A program made the translations under genes and the position numbers. From positions 434,001-498,000 of the forward strand of contig NZ_OLMV01000002.1 of assembly GCF_900292075.1 (NCBI RefSeq): a stretch of DNA of 64,000 nt, written 5' to 3'. Source of the stretch: Microbacterium timonense. GTDB lineage: Bacteria; Actinomycetota; Actinomycetes; Actinomycetales; Microbacteriaceae. Under the pieces are notes generated by a model, which worked only from the letters and a program-made list of their open reading frames with translations, did not search any database and was not told the DNA's origin. Positions 16,860 through 25,697 of the stretch are shown here, piece by piece (positions within the stretch are counted from its first letter, which is position 1; each line of letters begins with the position of its first letter).

Positions 16860-18724
16860 CGTCTTCCTTCGCCCTGCACGAGTGCCCCGCGAGCGGGTCC
16901 GCCGTCGAGGATGGCGTTCAGCAGCGACGTCGTGTACGCGTGCTGCGGTGTCTTCAGGATCGTGCGCACCGGCCCCTGCTCGACGAACAGGCCCTGCTGC
17001 ATCACGGTGACCCGGTCGCACAGATCAGCGACGACGCCGAAGTTGTGGGTGACCAGGAGCATCGCCAGGTTCCGTTCGCGCTGCAGGTCGCGCAGCAGGT
17101 CGAGCACCTCTGCCTGCACTGTCACGTCGAGGGCCGTGGTCGGCTCGTCGGCGACGATCAGGTCGGGGTCGGTCGACACGGCGCCGGCGATAAGCACGCG
17201 CTGCGCCATGCCGCCGGACACCTCGAACGGATACGCGTCGAAGGTGCGCCGGGGATTCGGGATGCCGACGCGGTCGAGCAGCGCCAGCGAGCGCTCGGTC
17301 GCCTCCTTCTTCGAGAGGCCGAGGTGCTTGCGCAGCGGCTCGACGAGCTGCGATCCGATCGTGAACGACGGGTCGAGGTTGCTCATCGGCTCCTGAGGGA
17401 TGTACCCGATGCGCTTGCCGCGGATGCCGCCGTAGACGCGCTCGCCTGCGTCGGCCAGCTGGGTGCCCTCGTAGTCGATCGAGCCGCCGGAGACGTGTCC
17501 GCCGCGGGGAAGGAGGCCGAGCACCGCGAAGGCCGTCTGCGTCTTGCCCGAGCCGGACTCGCCGACAAGACCGTGGATCTCGCCCTTGCGGATGTCCAGG
17601 GAGACGCCGTGCACCACCTCGATGTCCGGGCCGTCCGCCTGCTGGTAGGCGACGCGGAGATCGCGGATCTGCAGGACGGTCGCCTGCGCGTCGCGGGCCG
17701 CATCCTCACCCTCGTGCACGATCGTCGCGCCGGCGACCGGCAGCGGCGCGGAGTCCTCGAGCGGCGCGGCGTCCGCCCCTCCCATCGCGAACGAGGTCGT
17801 GACGGCGGCGATCGAGCCCGTGGCGGTGGTCACGGCGCGCTGACGGCGACGGCGCACCGTGCTCGTGCGCTCGAGCACGTCGCGCATGACGTTGGCCAGC
17901 AGCGTCAGCGCGATGCAGGCGAGACCGATGGCGAGCGACGGCCAGACCATCAGCAGCGGCTGCCGGTAGATGTTCGCGAAGCCGTCGCTGAGCATCGAGC
18001 CCCACGTCGGGATCGTCATGTCCCCGAGACCGAGGAAGTCGAGACCCGACTGGATGGCGATCGCGATGCCGGCGATGATCGCCGTCTGCAGGATGATCGG
18101 CGCGCGGACCACCGAGAGGATGTGGCGGCCGATGATGCGCACGTCGGAGAGGCCCGACACGCGCGCCGCGTCTACGTAGAGCTCCTCGCGAACGCCCACG
18201 ACGGCGGCGTACACCAGCCGGTAGTAGGCCGGTGCGAGCAGGATGCCGAAGATCAGCATCGCCCACCAGACCGATGGACCGAGCACCGAGCGGGCGGCGA
18301 CGAGGACGACGATGCCGGGGAGCGCCATCGTGAGGGAGGTCACCCACGACGTGAGTCCGTCGAACCAGCCTTTGAAGTACCCCGCGATCAGGCCGGAGAC
18401 GACGCCGATCACGAGTGACGTGACGATCGCGATGGATGCCGCCGCGAGCGTGAGCGACGTCGCGGTGAGCAGGCGCGAGAGCACGTCGCGGCCGCCGCTG
18501 TCGTTGCCGAGCAGGTGGTCGGCGCTGGGCGGTGCGAGCACGAGCTGCAGCGACGCCTCGTTCGGATCGTACGGCGCGATCAACGGGCCGAAGATCGCGA
18601 CCAGCACGACGAAGGCGAGATAGAGGAGCGCGATCACGCCGACCGGCTTACGCAGGAGGCGCCGGAACAGCGACGTGCGCGCGTGCGGGGTGGGGATCGC
18701 GGGAGCGGCGTCGATGGCGGTCAT
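16856..18724 (-). CDS. Fused peptide-type ABC permease and ATPase (DppC-DppD)
   Basis: A 622-residue fusion. Residues about 1-290 are a DppC-type permease (YLAFVVLVAIFGPLIAPYDP segment, then EELYVDAARVSGLSD EAA-like loop). Residues about 320-622 are a DppD-type ATPase with Walker A GESGSGKTQTA, signature [13 protein letters not shown] and Walker [13 protein letters not shown]. The linker (about residues 285-330) is Ala/Arg-rich and hydrophilic. Such fusions are known in actinobacteria. The ATG at 18724 overlaps the stop of the DppB-type permease gene; longer frames are shadows. A similar fusion occurs at 37691-39673. Confidence 0.9.
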   Translation of the reverse strand: MTAIDAAPAIPTPHARTSLFRRLLRKPVGVIALLYLAFVVLVAIFGPLIAPYDPNEASLQLVLAPPSADHLLGNDSGGRDVLSRLLTATSLTLAAASIAIVTSLVIGVVSGLIAGYFKGWFDGLTSWVTSLTMALPGIVVLVAARSVLGPSVWWAMLIFGILLAPAYYRLVYAAVVGVREELYVDAARVSGLSDVRIIGRHILSVVRAPIILQTAIIAGIAIAIQSGLDFLGLGDMTIPTWGSMLSDGFANIYRQPLLMVWPSLAIGLACIALTLLANVMRDVLERTSTVRRRRQRAVTTATGSIAAVTTSFAMGGADAAPLEDSAPLPVAGATIVHEGEDAARDAQATVLQIRDLRVAYQQADGPDIEVVHGVSLDIRKGEIHGLVGESGSGKTQTAFAVLGLLPRGGHVSGGSIDYEGTQLADAGERVYGGIRGKRIGYIPQEPMSNLDPSFTIGSQLVEPLRKHLGLSKKEATERSLALLDRVGIPNPRRTFDAYPFEVSGGMAQRVLIAGAVSTDPDLIVADEPTTALDVTVQAEVLDLLRDLQRERNLAMLLVTHNFGVVADLCDRVTVMQQGLFVEQGPVRTILKTPQHAYTTSLLNAILDGGPARGALVQGEGRR

Positions 18725-19662
18725 GACAGTCGCACCTTCGGGTTGAGCGCAGCCTGCGCGAGGTCGATGAGGAGATTGACGATGATCACGATGGCGGCGA
18801 TGGCCACGACGAGGCCCATCATCACGGGGATGTCGCCCTGCAGGCCCGCCTGGACCGTCAGCTGACCCATGCCCGGAAGGGCGAAGACCTGCTCCACGAT
18901 CACGGCGCCGCCGAGCAGGCCGATGAACTGCACGGCGAGGATCGCGAGGGCGGGGCCGCCGGCGTTGCGCAGAGCGTGCTTGTAGACGACGCTGCGGGTG
19001 TCGAGACCGCGCGCGCGGAGCGTGCGGACGTAGTCCCGCGACATCGCATCGATCATCGATCCGCGGATCTGCTGCGTCACCGCGGCGATCGCGCCGATCG
19101 AGAGCGCTGCGATCGGGAGCGTGATGGACGACAGCCACCCGGCGAACGACTCGGTCATCGGCACGTAGCCGGTCGCCTTGAACCACCGGAGGTTGATGGC
19201 GAAGATCAGCACCAGGTAGAGCGCGATGAGGAATCCCGGGATCGCGAAGCCGAGCACGGAGAGGAACTGGACGGTGCCGTCGACCGGTCCGCTGCGGCGA
19301 GCGGCGAGGACGCCGAGGATCACCGAGACGACCGCCGTGACGATCGTGGTGCCGATGACGATCGACAGCGTCACCGCCAGGCGTCCCGAGAGGCTGACCG
19401 AGACGAGCTGACCGTTGAACCAGGAGCGTCCGAGGTCGCCGGTCAGCGCGTTGGTGAGCCAGTCCCAGTACTGCACGACGAGCGGGCGGTCGAGCCCCAG
19501 CTCCTGCGACTTCTGCGCGACGAGCTCGGGCGTCGCGGTCTGCCCCAGGATGCGACGGGCGATGTTCGCGCTGTCGAGGTACAGGAGGGAGAACGCGAGG
19601 ACGGAGATCACGAAGAGGAGGACGACGCCGGCGAAGAGCCGGCGCAGGACGAATGCGAGCAT
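18721..19662 (-). CDS. Peptide-type ABC transporter permease (DppB type)
   Basis: A 313-residue inner-membrane permease with six predicted membrane segments, the first at residues 9-29 (LFAGVVLLFVISVLAFSLLY). The EAA-like loop is YVRTLRARGLDTRSV. It contains the family's first-loop region (LGLDRPLVVQYWDWLTNAL). It forms the translocation channel with the fused permease that follows by a 4-base overlap. It is separated from the upstream binding-protein gene by 66 bases containing a strong hairpin. Confidence 0.92.
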   Translation of the reverse strand: MLAFVLRRLFAGVVLLFVISVLAFSLLYLDSANIARRILGQTATPELVAQKSQELGLDRPLVVQYWDWLTNALTGDLGRSWFNGQLVSVSLSGRLAVTLSIVIGTTIVTAVVSVILGVLAARRSGPVDGTVQFLSVLGFAIPGFLIALYLVLIFAINLRWFKATGYVPMTESFAGWLSSITLPIAALSIGAIAAVTQQIRGSMIDAMSRDYVRTLRARGLDTRSVVYKHALRNAGGPALAILAVQFIGLLGGAVIVEQVFALPGMGQLTVQAGLQGDIPVMMGLVVAIAAIVIIVNLLIDLAQAALNPKVRLS

Positions 19663-19692
19663 GCTGCGCTCCAGGATGTGCGTGAGTGGGGA

Positions 19693-19720
19693 GCCGGCCC
19701 GCCCCGACGGGCGGGCCGGC
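19693..19720 (-). terminator. Intercistronic hairpin between binding-protein and permease genes
   Basis: GCCGGCCCGCCC pairs perfectly with GGGCGGGCCGGC around a CGAC loop (12-bp stem). There is no T-tract on the minus strand, so it probably causes partial termination or protects the 3' end of the binding-protein mRNA, giving more binding protein than membrane subunits. The role is inferred from its position. Confidence 0.6.
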
Positions 19721-19728
19721 CGGGACGC

Positions 19729-21261
19729 CTACTGCTTCGGCTGGAAGTCGTAGATGGCGGGATAGGCGTTGGTCGGGAGTGTCTCGACCGTCGTGTTCGC
19801 GTCGGTCGCGAAGCTGCCCTGGACCCGGAAGAAGGGCGCGAACCAGGCCTGCTCGACGATGTACGCGTTCAGCTCCTTCGCGACGGACGCCTGTGTCGCC
19901 TCGTCGCCGAACTGGATCTCCCGCATGTACTCGTTGACCTTCGGGTCCTCGTACTTGAACGGGTTGAACACCGCGGACGGCGCCAGCATGAAGTTGATCA
20001 GCTGCCAGTCCGGGTTCTGCTCAAGCACCATGAACGACGCGGGAAACTTCGGTGCCAGCAGGTCGGCGATGAAGTTGTTGGCCGCGACCTCCGTGTAGTT
20101 CACGGTGATGCCGACGTCGGCGAGTTGCTGCTGGATGAGGGTCGGGGCGGTGGTGCCGAGGGCCGACCCGGTGGGCATGCTCAAGGTGAAGCCGTCGGGG
20201 TAGCCGGCTTCCGCGAGGAGCTTCTTCGCCTTCTTGGGGTCGTACGTGTAGTACTCGTCGAGCTCGGGGTCGTAGGCCTCGCTGCTTGCGCTGAACACCT
20301 GCGTGGTGACGGTGCCCTTGTCGGCTCCGATCGCCTTCAGCAGTCCCTCGCGGTCGAACGCGTAGTTGATGGCCTGGCGGACCCTGACGTCCGCGAGCTC
20401 AGGCGCCTGGATGCCGGCGCGGTCGAGCAGGAGCAGTCCCTGGAAGTCGAGCTCGTGGGCGTTGATGGTCCAGCCGGCGCGCTCCACCTCGGCGAGGTTG
20501 TCGTTGGTGACGAGCGTGACGCCGTTCACCTCGCCCGCTTTGATGGCGTTCAGCGCGGCGGTCGGCTCGGACAGCACGTTGATCGTGACGCCGTCGTAGT
20601 GCTGGACATCGGGGTTCCAGTAGTCCTCGTTCTTCGTGTAGACGTACGAGGTCCCGGTGACGGTCGCCGCGGTGTCGAGGGCGTAGGGGCCCGAGCCGAC
20701 CGGGTTCGTCGCGATGTCGGCGCTGTCGAGCGACTCGGCGCTGGCGATCAGTCCCGGGTCGCGGGTGAGGTAGTTGAGGAACGCGGGGTCGGGCGCCGCG
20801 AGCGTGATGATGACCGTCTGGTCGTCGGGTGCGTCGAGGCTCGCGACGCCCGCGAGGTAGCCCGCGTCCGGCGACGTGCCGTCCTTGAAGCGCTGCAGGT
20901 TCTGCACCACGACGTCGCCGGTGAGGGTCGAGCCGTCGGTGAAGGTAACGTCGTCGCGCAGCGTGAGGGTGAGAACGGTGTTGTCCTCGTTGTACGACCA
21001 CTCGGTCGCGAGCCACGGCTCAATCGTGCCCTCGGGCGTCGCGAGCAGGAGCGTGTCGAACACGGACTGATAGAACGGGGCGCGGTTGCCCCACTCGGCG
21101 CCGGCCGGGTCGAGGGTGGTGGGTGCGAGCATCGCACCGAGGGTGAGGGTGCCTCCACTCCCGTCGCCCGTCCCGCCGTCTTCGGCTGCGCCGGCGCAGC
21201 CGGTGAGGGCGAGGGCGGCGATGGCGAAGGTGGCTGCTGTGGCCTTCCAGCGGATCATCAT
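19729..21261 (-). CDS. ABC transporter substrate-binding lipoprotein, family 5
   Basis: A 510-residue solute-binding protein of the peptide/nickel/oligosaccharide type (SBP_bac_5). It starts with a lipoprotein signal peptide ending in ALTGCAG (lipobox Cys near residue 22), then the family's LAPTTLDPAG segment and EWSYNEDNTVLTLTLRDDV. It is anchored outside the membrane and delivers ligand to the permeases encoded downstream. ATG 21261 is preferred to 21273 because GAAGGGA sits 6 bases upstream. It is the first gene of the operon, facing the TetR gene across the double operator. Confidence 0.92.
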   Translation of the reverse strand: MMIRWKATAATFAIAALALTGCAGAAEDGGTGDGSGGTLTLGAMLAPTTLDPAGAEWGNRAPFYQSVFDTLLLATPEGTIEPWLATEWSYNEDNTVLTLTLRDDVTFTDGSTLTGDVVVQNLQRFKDGTSPDAGYLAGVASLDAPDDQTVIITLAAPDPAFLNYLTRDPGLIASAESLDSADIATNPVGSGPYALDTAATVTGTSYVYTKNEDYWNPDVQHYDGVTINVLSEPTAALNAIKAGEVNGVTLVTNDNLAEVERAGWTINAHELDFQGLLLLDRAGIQAPELADVRVRQAINYAFDREGLLKAIGADKGTVTTQVFSASSEAYDPELDEYYTYDPKKAKKLLAEAGYPDGFTLSMPTGSALGTTAPTLIQQQLADVGITVNYTEVAANNFIADLLAPKFPASFMVLEQNPDWQLINFMLAPSAVFNPFKYEDPKVNEYMREIQFGDEATQASVAKELNAYIVEQAWFAPFFRVQGSFATDANTTVETLPTNAYPAIYDFQPKQ

Positions 21262-21327
21262 TGGTCCCTTCATCGGGTGGGCGGCACCCCTGCGGACCGC
21301 CTCTGACGAAAGAAGCTAGCATAAAAA

Positions 21328-21373
21328 CGAGTGATCACTAGGTTTTAGCCCAGAAAAAGCTAGCGATCACTCG
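21328..21373. promoter_or_regulatory. Paired inverted operator candidate between binding protein and TetR genes
   Basis: CGAGTGATCACTAGGTTT (21328-21345, plus strand) and CGAGTGATCGCTAGCTTT (21356-21373, minus strand) match at 16 of 18 positions and face each other across 10 bases. Each contains an AGTGATC(A/G)CT near-palindrome; the first is perfect. The position between the divergent operon and the regulator suits TetR repression of both. Confidence 0.75.
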
Positions 21374-21438
21374 CATTTGGCTATAGAACGGTCGTGGGGG
21401 CTGCGCAGACCCGTGACGGCGCAGATGACAGGGATACG

Positions 21439-22122
21439 GTGATAGCGATGACGAACGCCTCGACAAGTACCGCGAAAGCGCCGCGCAAGGCGCGCGGAGA
21501 ATACGCGAAGTCCCGCGAACGCCGCAAGGCGATCCTCGACGCCGCCCTCGAGGTCTTCGCCGAGGGTGGCTACAGATCCGGTTCCCTCCGCGAAGTCGCA
21601 CAGCGCGTCGGCATCAGCGAAGCCGGCCTGCTGCACCACTTCCCCAATAAGGTCGCACTGCTCGAGGCCGTGCTCGAGCGCCGAGACGACCGCTCGTTCG
21701 AGATGGTGCCACTCGACTCGGACGACCCGCACGCCGTGCTGCGCGGAGTCGTGGCGCTGGCTGCGCACAACGCGACGGTGCCGGGAGTGGTCGAGCTCTA
21801 CTGCACCCTGTCTGCGGAGGCCACGGCGCCTGACCACCCCGCTCACGCCTATTTCGCACGCCGCTACGACACCACGCGGACGTCGTTCGTCAGGTTATTC
21901 ACCGACCTCGCCACCCAAGGCGTGCTGCGCCCCGGCGTCGAGCCGCAGCAGGCCGCGATCGCTCTCATTGCGCTCTGGGACGGGTTGCAAGTGCAGTGGC
22001 TGCTCAACCGCGGAATCGTCGACATCGCCGCCTCGCTGCGCAGGTTCATCGACGCGCTGGCCGACGTGGAGTGGGAGGAACCCGCCGACGCCGCGGGTCC
22101 CGCTGAGGAGGGCGAGGGATGA
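21439..22122 (+). CDS. TetR family transcriptional regulator
   Basis: A 227-residue TetR-type repressor. The helix-turn-helix lies at about residues 40-60 (SLREVAQRVGISEAGLLHHF). The ligand-binding part resembles the TetR_C group with the FVRLFTDLATQGVLRPGV helix. GTG 21439 has AGGGA just upstream; ATG 21448 is the alternative. It is divergent from the transporter and glucosidase operon and very probably represses it until a sugar or glycoside is present. The ligand is unknown. Confidence 0.87.
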   Translation: MIAMTNASTSTAKAPRKARGEYAKSRERRKAILDAALEVFAEGGYRSGSLREVAQRVGISEAGLLHHFPNKVALLEAVLERRDDRSFEMVPLDSDDPHAVLRGVVALAAHNATVPGVVELYCTLSAEATAPDHPAHAYFARRYDTTRTSFVRLFTDLATQGVLRPGVEPQQAAIALIALWDGLQVQWLLNRGIVDIAASLRRFIDALADVEWEEPADAAGPAEEGEG

Positions 22123-22522
22123 CGCGCCGTCCAATCGGCGGTTCGAGCCAAGACGGGGGTGGTGGCCGACGGCACCGCGCCCTTCATTGCGGACGAGCTG
22201 ACCGTCTCGACGAATGCCGCTGATAGCGATGCAGTCCGCAACGTCTGCACGCGATTCGGTGAGAAGTCTGATGTCAAGATGAATATCGTCGCGACTCTCG
22301 CCGACACTTCGAATCGGCAGTCCAGACAAAGTGGCCCAGGGGGGACCGTCCCGACATCTGGAGTACCACGCTACGTCGAACTCTTGGTCCCTGATCCTGC
22401 AGAGAACCTCATCGCCTGCGAGTCGACGAGCAACCAGCTTGCGCGGGTAGATCGTTCGACCGCACACGCCCCAAGTTCGCAAACCTGCCATGATCCAGTG
22501 GCGGTAAACGAAGGAGTTCACA
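22123..22522. other. 400-bp stretch without a recognisable gene
   Basis: Open frames exist on both strands, but none has the GC3 pattern of the neighbours, a family resemblance or a ribosome-binding site. AGGAG immediately upstream of 22523 is the start region of the esterase gene. The composition is a little lower in GC than the flanking genes, as in decayed sequence. Confidence 0.4.
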
Positions 22523-23509
22523 ATGACAGCGACACTCGCACGCCCGCCCTTCGACCCCGAGTTGGAAGCGCCGCTGCAGGAAATCCGAGGGCAGATGCCG
22601 CTGGAACTGACGCTCGATATGATCCCCGCGCTCCGCGCGAACTTCATCACCGACCAGGAGGCTCTTGAGGCTCGCTTGACCGCGTTGGGTCTGTCACGCC
22701 GTGACGTTACGGTTCCGGGCTATCGCGGAGACGACATTGTGCTGACGGTGATCGCTCGGAATGACCGCGCCGGAAGCGGGCCCGGCATCTATCACACGCA
22801 TGGCGGCGGGATGATGCTCGGCGACCGCCTGGGCGGCGTGGAGGTCTTCTTCGGCGCGATCGAACGCCACGATGCGGTGCTGGTCAGCGTCGATTACCGA
22901 TTGGCACCGGAGTTCCCCGATCCCTATCCGGTCGAAGATTGCTTCGCCGGTCTCCTGTGGATGGCGGAGCACGCTGAGGAACTGGGCATCGATGGATCCC
23001 GCATTCTGATCGGCGGTGGTAGCGCCGGAGGGGGTCTCGCGGCCGGCACGGCACTGCTCGCCCGCGACCGGGGCGGCCCCTCACTGCTTGGCCAGGTCTT
23101 GATGTGCCCGATGATCGATGATCGCGACGCGACGGTCTCGACAAGGCAGATCGATGGTGTGGGTCTTTGGGACCGAGAGGCCAACATTGCTGGGTGGACA
23201 GCGCTCTTAGGCGATCGGAGAGGCACGCCGGATGTCTCGATCTACGCTGCGCCAGCACGCGCAACGGATTTATCCAACCTGCCGTCCACCTACATAGATT
23301 GCGGCAGTGCGGAGGTGTTCCGTGATGAGGATGTCGCCTACGCCACGAGACTGTGGGAGGCCGGCGTTCAAGCCGAGTTGCACGTGTGGGCTGGCGGGTT
23401 CCACGGGTTCGAAATCGTCCCGCACGCCACCGTGTCCCGTGCCGCCGCGGCGGCGAGAGAACAATGGCTGGACCGCATCCTGGTTCTTACTAGTTCCCGG
23501 TCTGGCTAG
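22523..23509 (+). CDS. Alpha/beta hydrolase, HSL-type esterase
   Basis: A 328-residue esterase. It has the HGGG oxyanion motif (HTHGGGMMLGD near residue 90), the nucleophile elbow GGGSAGGGLAAG, the acid region DCGSAEVFRDED, and the final His in GGFHGFEIVPH. Length and motif order are typical of the bacterial hormone-sensitive-lipase family, which hydrolyses short-chain esters. It is only distantly similar to the esterase at 6952-7782. It stands alone between decayed segments. Substrate unknown. Confidence 0.9.
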   Translation: MTATLARPPFDPELEAPLQEIRGQMPLELTLDMIPALRANFITDQEALEARLTALGLSRRDVTVPGYRGDDIVLTVIARNDRAGSGPGIYHTHGGGMMLGDRLGGVEVFFGAIERHDAVLVSVDYRLAPEFPDPYPVEDCFAGLLWMAEHAEELGIDGSRILIGGGSAGGGLAAGTALLARDRGGPSLLGQVLMCPMIDDRDATVSTRQIDGVGLWDREANIAGWTALLGDRRGTPDVSIYAAPARATDLSNLPSTYIDCGSAEVFRDEDVAYATRLWEAGVQAELHVWAGGFHGFEIVPHATVSRAAAAAREQWLDRILVLTSSRSG

Positions 23510-23530
23510 GAAACCCTCGACCTCCCGTCC

Positions 23531-23923
23531 CTAGAAGAGCGCTAGCGGCGTCAACGCTTTCAGCTGTGTATGGACGAGCGCGGGTGACCTCGCCCGGGTC
23601 ATGACCGACGCGCACAGGCACAATCGGAGACTGAGGTACGTCGCGTGCGGAGACGTCCCAATCATGTGCATCGCACCTTGTGGGAACCAAGGAGAGCTTT
23701 GTGGGGTGTGGCTGCCCGGAGCGGGATCGGTGAAGTCGCACATAATCTGCGCGTGGCAGAACGGGTCAGTGGTGCCGTCGAAGTCGGCCGCCATCACGAC
23801 GTGCTCGTGAGGCTCCGTGTGCCAGCAGCTCAGGCGCACGGACGCGCGGGCGATGTCGGGCATCACGATATGGCAGCGAGAGCATCGGGGCTTCGTCCCG
23901 GCGTCGAAGTCGAGATAGGTCAT
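23531..23923 (-). CDS. Small Cys/His-rich hypothetical protein, uncertain
   Basis: The frame from 23923 begins MTYLDFDAGTKPRCSRCHIV and continues through HTEPHEHVVMAADFDGTTDP with very high GC3. This suggests it is or was a real gene with a CxxC pair and several His residues, possibly metal-binding. After about 23,720 the codon bias disappears and the remaining 60 residues look random, so a frameshift or truncation is likely. No family recognised. The ATG has only a weak ribosome-binding site. Confidence 0.35.
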   Translation of the reverse strand: MTYLDFDAGTKPRCSRCHIVMPDIARASVRLSCWHTEPHEHVVMAADFDGTTDPFCHAQIMCDFTDPAPGSHTPQSSPWFPQGAMHMIGTSPHATYLSLRLCLCASVMTRARSPALVHTQLKALTPLALF

Positions 23924-24029
23924 CAGGCGGCGGGCTCGATTGACTGGGGGCCGTCTACCTTCATGCCGCAAGAGCGCCTGGTCGATGCGCAGCTGCCCGG
24001 CCTCCGCCATGCCCGCGCACACGGCCTCG

Positions 24030-24160
24030 TCAACGAGCGCGTGGGTCCTCGAGGAGGTGGATTCTCTCGATCATTAGCATGAACGAGGCCGCGAGTCCCC
24101 CGATGCCGGCGGCGAGAACGCGATGCCGGTGCGCTTGACTGGTGCCGGCGTCGCACTCAT
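24030..24160 (-). pseudogene. N-terminal fragment of a vitamin K epoxide reductase (VKOR) family gene
   Basis: From ATG 24160 the minus strand reads MSATPAPVKRTGIAF, then after a frame change near 24,110 VLAAGIGGLAASFMLMIERI and HLLEDPRAR before a stop. GIGGLAASF-x-L-x-IE-x-I-x-LLEDP is the first membrane helix and loop of bacterial VKOR proteins, which recycle the thiol oxidase for disulfide formation. The catalytic Cys pairs further on are absent, so this is only a remnant. Confidence 0.55.
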
Positions 24161-24468
24161 GAGTAGCGAGGATCTTGCCGACCGCGGCACGCAACTGGGT
24201 CGCATCTAAGGTCGAGGCTCGACATCGCCGCCGCTACCGCCGCGGCCGAACATCACCACCATCGTCAACCGCGCGATCGCCGAGAACTTCAGCGAGTACC
24301 GGCTCAAGCACGCCACCCTGCAGGCAATCCTGCGAGCCGCTTTCTCCGCTGCATCGCACTGCGACTGGACGACGACCCCGACGCCGAATGGACCGCCATC
24401 GCGACCTCACCGCCGACGACGGCCGGATCATCCCACCCTGGCTTGCCCCAGCCGTCGTGAAGCGCGGA

Positions 24469-24642
24469 ATGAAAGACGAGAAGTGGGAAGTCGAACGCGG
24501 GTAGGCGCTATCGAGTCCGGTACCGCCGACCCGACGGCACGCAGACCGACAAACGTGGATTCAAGACGAAGCGCGACGCGGAGCTCTTTCTCGCAAGCGT
24601 GCAACTCACAAGAGCGAAAGGTGCATTTCTCGACGCCGTGTC
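24469..24642 (+). pseudogene. N-terminal fragment of a tyrosine-type integrase
   Basis: MKDEKWEVERG from ATG 24469, then after a one-base frame change near 24,500 RRYRVRYRRPDGTQTDKRGF and KTKRDAELFLASVQL. This is the arm-binding N-terminal domain of actinobacterial phage or genomic-island integrases (R-Y-R-V-R-Y-R-x-P-D-G, K-R-D-A-E). Core-binding and catalytic domains do not follow on this strand. Confidence 0.65.
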
Positions 24643-24799
24643 CTACGCGCTCGATCGGTCAAGAGCCGCACAGCTTTGTAGCGACGCCTCAAGTCACCAT
24701 CCCTCAACGGATGCGGGCAAAATGTGGGCACGGGTCGCTAAATCATCACGCGTATCCCAGAAATCCGAAGAAACCAACGATCCTTGACGCGGATGTACC

Positions 24800-24820
24800 G
24801 CGGAGACGGAGGGATTCGAA
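24800..24820 (-). other. 3' end of a tRNA-Ser gene, probable attachment site
   Basis: Read on the minus strand, these 21 bases are TTCGAATCCCTCCGTCTCCG plus C, the T-loop, T-stem side and acceptor 3' strand common in actinobacterial tRNA-Ser genes. No 5' half is present. Isolated tRNA 3' ends next to integrase sequence are typical att sites left by integration into a tRNA gene; an integrase catalytic fragment lies about 160 bases away. Confidence 0.5.
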
Positions 24821-24979
24821 ACTCGCCGAGAGGCGTACGCTCGGAGCCTCTTAAGTCCTTCTCGTCCCCGAATCCGCGGATCTACGCGTTCGGCACCGGT
24901 ACGAGAGTTCCCTCCAGTCGTTCTCGATCCCCCTCGTTCCGCGACATCCGTGGGCACCAGGTGAACCGGCGTGCCAGCG

Positions 24980-25450
24980 ACGGTTGAAGAACCGGCCAAA
25001 GCGACGGCTTGCATTCCAGCGGTCGTCGCAACAGGCGGATCACTCATGAATTGAGCGGAGAAGGCGAGATCGTGCCGGCGTCCGGTCGCGAGATGTGTGG
25101 CGATTCCCTCGTCGAACAGAGACGGATAGGGAACGATGCGCTGCTCATGTGCTTCGGGGTACCGAAGACTAGGGAGCCACGCACATCAGCGACCGCGCGA
25201 CGCACGTGCACGATTCGGATCGCCGGATCCACGTCAGCCGGCCTCAGCGCTGAAGCCTCACCCCAGCGCAGCCCGCTATCGGCAAGGAACATGACCAGCG
25301 TGCCCCACTCCCCGACGCCGTCTGCGAGCGCATGCACCTGTAGATGGCTCAGGTAGTGACGCTCCGCCTTCGAGGGTCTTGGGAGCTCGATGACCGCAGC
25401 GACGTAGAGCGGGTCGGCCAGCGTCCGAATCGAAATCGCAACCACGCCGG
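24980..25450 (-). pseudogene. Catalytic-domain fragment of a tyrosine recombinase
   Basis: The minus strand carries IELPRPSKAERHYLSHLQVH, then VMFLADSGLRWGEASALRPA (with the catalytic Arg of the GLRWGEA box), then VRRAVADVRGSLVFGTPK. A frame change near 25,150 leads to EQRIVPYPSLFDEGIATHLA, and a second leads to a degenerate RRFGRFFNRRWHA. The His-x-x-Arg and Tyr boxes are lost. It is oriented opposite to the N-terminal fragment at 24469, so the two cannot be simple halves of one gene without an inversion. Confidence 0.7.
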
Positions 25451-25697
25451 GCAGCGTTGACGTGTGGGCCGTGCGATGCCGAACACATGTGCGATCGCGG
25501 CCCCCGCGCTGCAGCAAGTCTCCGACAGCGAGTGCACCCGATGCCCGGATGGTTAGGTTGGGTCAACTCACGGCCGATCGTTGACGCGTCGCAGCGCCCG
25601 CTGAAGCGACTCGGGTCGGGTCGGGTCGGATCGATCATCGCTCCCCCGCACGGCGACTCGCCACTCGGCATAGGCCCGCGGGGGCGCGCCCTCCGCT

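Noticed and set aside
18976-21306. 776-codon plus-strand frame opposite the permease and binding-protein genes
   Set aside because: Repetitive R/E/D/V composition caused by reading the complement of GC3-rich codons. The minus-strand genes have clear motifs and signal peptides.
22159-22668. 169-codon plus-strand frame running into the esterase gene
   Set aside because: Weak codon bias, and it overlaps a well-supported gene in another frame.
24694-25047. 117-codon minus-strand frame as integrase C-terminus
   Set aside because: No His-x-x-Arg or Tyr box. It reads through the tRNA-Ser 3' end, so it is non-coding debris.
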